7,978 bases of DNA. Source: JAWLBW01 sp041687475 (lineage in GTDB: Bacteria > J088 > JAWLBW01). The notes beneath the pieces are model-generated. The model was not told where the DNA came from. It made no database searches and saw only the letters and a list, made by a program, of their open reading frames with translations. The stretch is taken from contig JAWLBW010000217.1 of assembly GCA_041687475.1 (NCBI GenBank), positions 1 to 7,978 on the forward strand. The letters run 5' to 3'. Positions 6,437 through 7,978 of this stretch are shown one piece after another; the first letter of the stretch is position 1; the number at the start of each line of letters is the position of its first letter. The translations under genes were made by a program, and so were the position numbers.

Positions 6437-7398
6437 GTCTGCTCGAGGTACGCGACCTGCGCAAGGTGTTCCAGGTTCCGCGCGGCATGTTCGGGCGCCA
6501 CGTCGACGTGCGGGCCGTCGACGGCGTGAGTTTCGACGTCATGCCCGGCGAAACCCTCGGCGTGGTCGGCGAGTCGGGCTGCGGCAAGAGTACCCTGGGG
6601 CGCACGTTGCTTCGGCTCATCGAACCCACTTCGGGCGAGGCGCGCTTCGAGGGCCGCGACTTGCTGCGGCTCAAGGGGCGTGCGTTGAAGGAAGCCCGCA
6701 AGGGGTTTCAGATGATCTTCCAGGATCCGTTTGCCTCGTTGAACCCCCGCATGCGGGTGGGCGACATCGTGGGCGAGCCCTTTGCCGTGCACGGTCTTGC
6801 GAAAGGCGAAGAACGTCGACAGCGTGTACTCGGGTTGCTCGAGCGAGTCGGGCTGCGGCCCGATGCCTATCACAGATATCCCCACGAGTTCAGCGGCGGA
6901 CAACGCCAGCGCATCGGCATCGCGCGGGCCCTGGCCGTACTGCCGAAGCTGATTGTGGCCGACGAACCCGTGTCGGCGCTCGATGTTTCCATTCAGGCCC
7001 AGGTGCTAAACCTGCTCATGGACCTGCAGGATGAGTTCGGCATTGCCTACCTGTTCATTTCACACGATCTGCGGGTGGTCGAGCACATTGCCCATCGCGT
7101 GGCGGTCATGTACCTGGGGCGTATCGTCGAGCTGTCGCCGGTGGGCGATCTTTTCGCGCGACCGGTGCACCCCTATACCGAGGCGCTTCTTTCGGCCATT
7201 CCCCGCATCGAGTCGGCGCAGCGGCGCGAGCGAATCATTCTGCGCGGCGATGTGCCCAGTCCGATCGACCCGCCGAGCGGGTGCCCCTTTCATCCCCGTT
7301 GTCCGTACGCCCGCGAGAACTGCCGCACCGTGGTTCCGGTGCTCGAAGAAAAGGCGCCGGGCAGGCTCGCGGCCTGCCATTATCCGCTCAACGTCTGA
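6433..7398 (+). CDS. dppF: Peptide ABC transporter ATP-binding protein, DppF type
   Basis: A 321-residue ATPase, second of the pair. Motifs: Walker A GESGCGKS (46-53, the Cys being common in OppF/DppF), Q-loop Q97, signature FSGGQRQR (153-160), Walker B LIVADE (173-178), SALDVS D-loop, switch His H211. The C-terminal extension has RPVHPYTEAL (about 243-252) and cysteines C284, C290, C297 and C315, with the same C-x5-C-x6-C-x17-C spacing as in the DppD-type partner, so it too may carry an iron-sulphur centre. Translation starts at GTG 6433 within a GTGA overlap; unlike the other overlaps it has a strong ribosome-binding sequence, GAGGAGG at 6422-6428, with 4-nt spacing. It is the last transporter gene; an 82-nt gap follows. 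Confidence 0.94.
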   Translation: MSLLEVRDLRKVFQVPRGMFGRHVDVRAVDGVSFDVMPGETLGVVGESGCGKSTLGRTLLRLIEPTSGEARFEGRDLLRLKGRALKEARKGFQMIFQDPFASLNPRMRVGDIVGEPFAVHGLAKGEERRQRVLGLLERVGLRPDAYHRYPHEFSGGQRQRIGIARALAVLPKLIVADEPVSALDVSIQAQVLNLLMDLQDEFGIAYLFISHDLRVVEHIAHRVAVMYLGRIVELSPVGDLFARPVHPYTEALLSAIPRIESAQRRERIILRGDVPSPIDPPSGCPFHPRCPYARENCRTVVPVLEEKAPGRLAACHYPLNV

Positions 7399-7480
7399 CG
7401 GCCTGCAGATACGCCACCGAAACAATCCGGTCACGGGGCGGTAGCCCGGCAGACATGCGCCGGCGGTACGCTGTCTTCCA

Positions 7481-7978
7481 ATGACAGCCCGCGCTTCCGA
7501 CATATCGGCGACTGCCGAACCGATTGCTGCCGTGCGGGCCCTCGATTTCGTGACCGCCTACGCGGTTCTGTCGCGCGACATGCTCGGGCGCGAAGTCGAG
7601 GCCTGGTTTCACGGCAACCCCACTGTCGGTCTGGTTCCGGTCGTCGACGAAAGCGGCCGGATAGTCGGCGTCGTAAACGCCCGGCGATTCCTGTACATGC
7701 TCAGCGGGCGCTTCGGGCAGGCACTTTACGGTAGCCGCCCCATCGCCGAAACGCTGGAAACCGACTTCCTGTTGGTTCCGGCCGACGCAACATTGCCCGA
7801 GATCAGCGACAGGCTTGCCCGACGCAGCAACGAGCATTTCTACGACGATGTGGTCGTGGCATGCGATGACGGACGCTTCGGCGTCGCCCCGGTGCGGTCG
7901 ATGCTCGACGCCATGCAGCGTCTTTCCGACCGTATGCGTGAAGATCTTCTTTCCATCCGCGACGAAAACCGGCGTCTG
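7481..7978 (+). CDS. CBS-domain signalling protein, N-terminal part (runs off the window)
   Basis: An open frame of 166 codons from the ATG at 7481 to the window edge with no stop. The first in-frame stop upstream is TAG at 7442-7444, and no other start precedes 7481; the ribosome-binding site is weak. Residues about 22-140 look like a CBS pair: FHGNPTVGLVPVVDESGRIVG (from 43) followed by VVNARRFLYMLSGRFGQALY (from 64), a linker with RPIAETL, a second repeat at about 96-138 with DDVVVACDDGRFGVAPV. From about 140 a helix rich in Arg, Glu and Leu, ending IRDENRRL, looks like a coiled coil leading to an output domain beyond the edge. This pattern resembles CBS modules in GGDEF or EAL-CBS-GGDEF proteins, but histidine kinase or other outputs are possible. 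CBS pairs usually sense adenine nucleotides. No signal peptide or membrane segment is seen. It may belong to the transporter operon or be separately expressed. Confidence 0.7.
   Translation, partial: MTARASDISATAEPIAAVRALDFVTAYAVLSRDMLGREVEAWFHGNPTVGLVPVVDESGRIVGVVNARRFLYMLSGRFGQALYGSRPIAETLETDFLLVPADATLPEISDRLARRSNEHFYDDVVVACDDGRFGVAPVRSMLDAMQRLSDRMREDLLSIRDENRRL

Noticed and set aside
5357..6903. Two long minus-strand open frames (5357-6349 and 6010-6903)
   Set aside because: Both are antisense to the intact ATPase genes and overlap each other; no family resemblance and biased composition.
7399..7480. Possible terminator or promoter in the gap after dppF (GGGC/GCCC arms at 7436-7447)
   Set aside because: The stem is only 4 bp with no T-run after it, and no -35/-10 pair is convincing. 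Read-through into the CBS gene remains possible.

Overview
The window is a GC-rich stretch from a Gram-negative bacterium. It has two lipobox proteins, a periplasmic-type binding protein, a LolA/LolB-fold lipoprotein and an MshEN domain. The style (DUF4292-like lipoprotein, stand-alone MshEN protein, CBS signalling protein, consensus Crp half-sites) fits Pseudomonadota or a former deltaproteobacterial lineage. I cannot name a genus from sequence alone. Every gene I can support is on the + strand. The long minus-strand frames are shadows of GC-rich codon use.

Layout: (1) 8-796, a LolB/DUF4292-like lipoprotein whose ATG directly follows a TGA, presumably the stop of an upstream gene. (2) 797-888, a short gap with a plausible sigma70-type promoter and three CGTTGA repeats. 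(3) 889-2532 and 2536-3510, the solute-binding lipoprotein (DppA/OppA type) and first permease (DppB type) of a peptide ABC importer, 3 nt apart. (4) 3511-3624, an AT-richer regulatory gap with a perfect Crp-type site (TGTGA-N6-TCACA), an extended -10 element and an inverted repeat touching the next start codon. (5) 3625-4554, a stand-alone MshEN (GspE/PilB N-terminal) protein with the tandem c-di-GMP-binding motif but no ATPase domain. (6) 4551-7398, the second permease (DppC) and two ATPases (DppD, DppF). (7) 7399-7480, a short gap with no convincing signal. (8) 7481 to the window end, the N-terminal part of a CBS-domain signalling protein that runs off the edge.

Together genes 2, 3, 5, 6 and 7 form a complete five-component dipeptide/oligopeptide importer: binding protein, two permeases, two ATPases. 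The unusual feature is the MshEN gene between the two permease genes. It overlaps dppC by 4 nt and begins a chain of 4-nt overlaps (MshEN/dppC/dppD/dppF), so its translation is probably coupled to the transporter's second half. That half also seems to have its own promoter and Crp-like site. My main hypothesis is that peptide import here is tied to second-messenger signalling, c-di-GMP through MshEN and possibly cAMP through Crp, and that the downstream CBS protein may belong to the same circuit. Gene identities are well supported; the regulatory link is inference.
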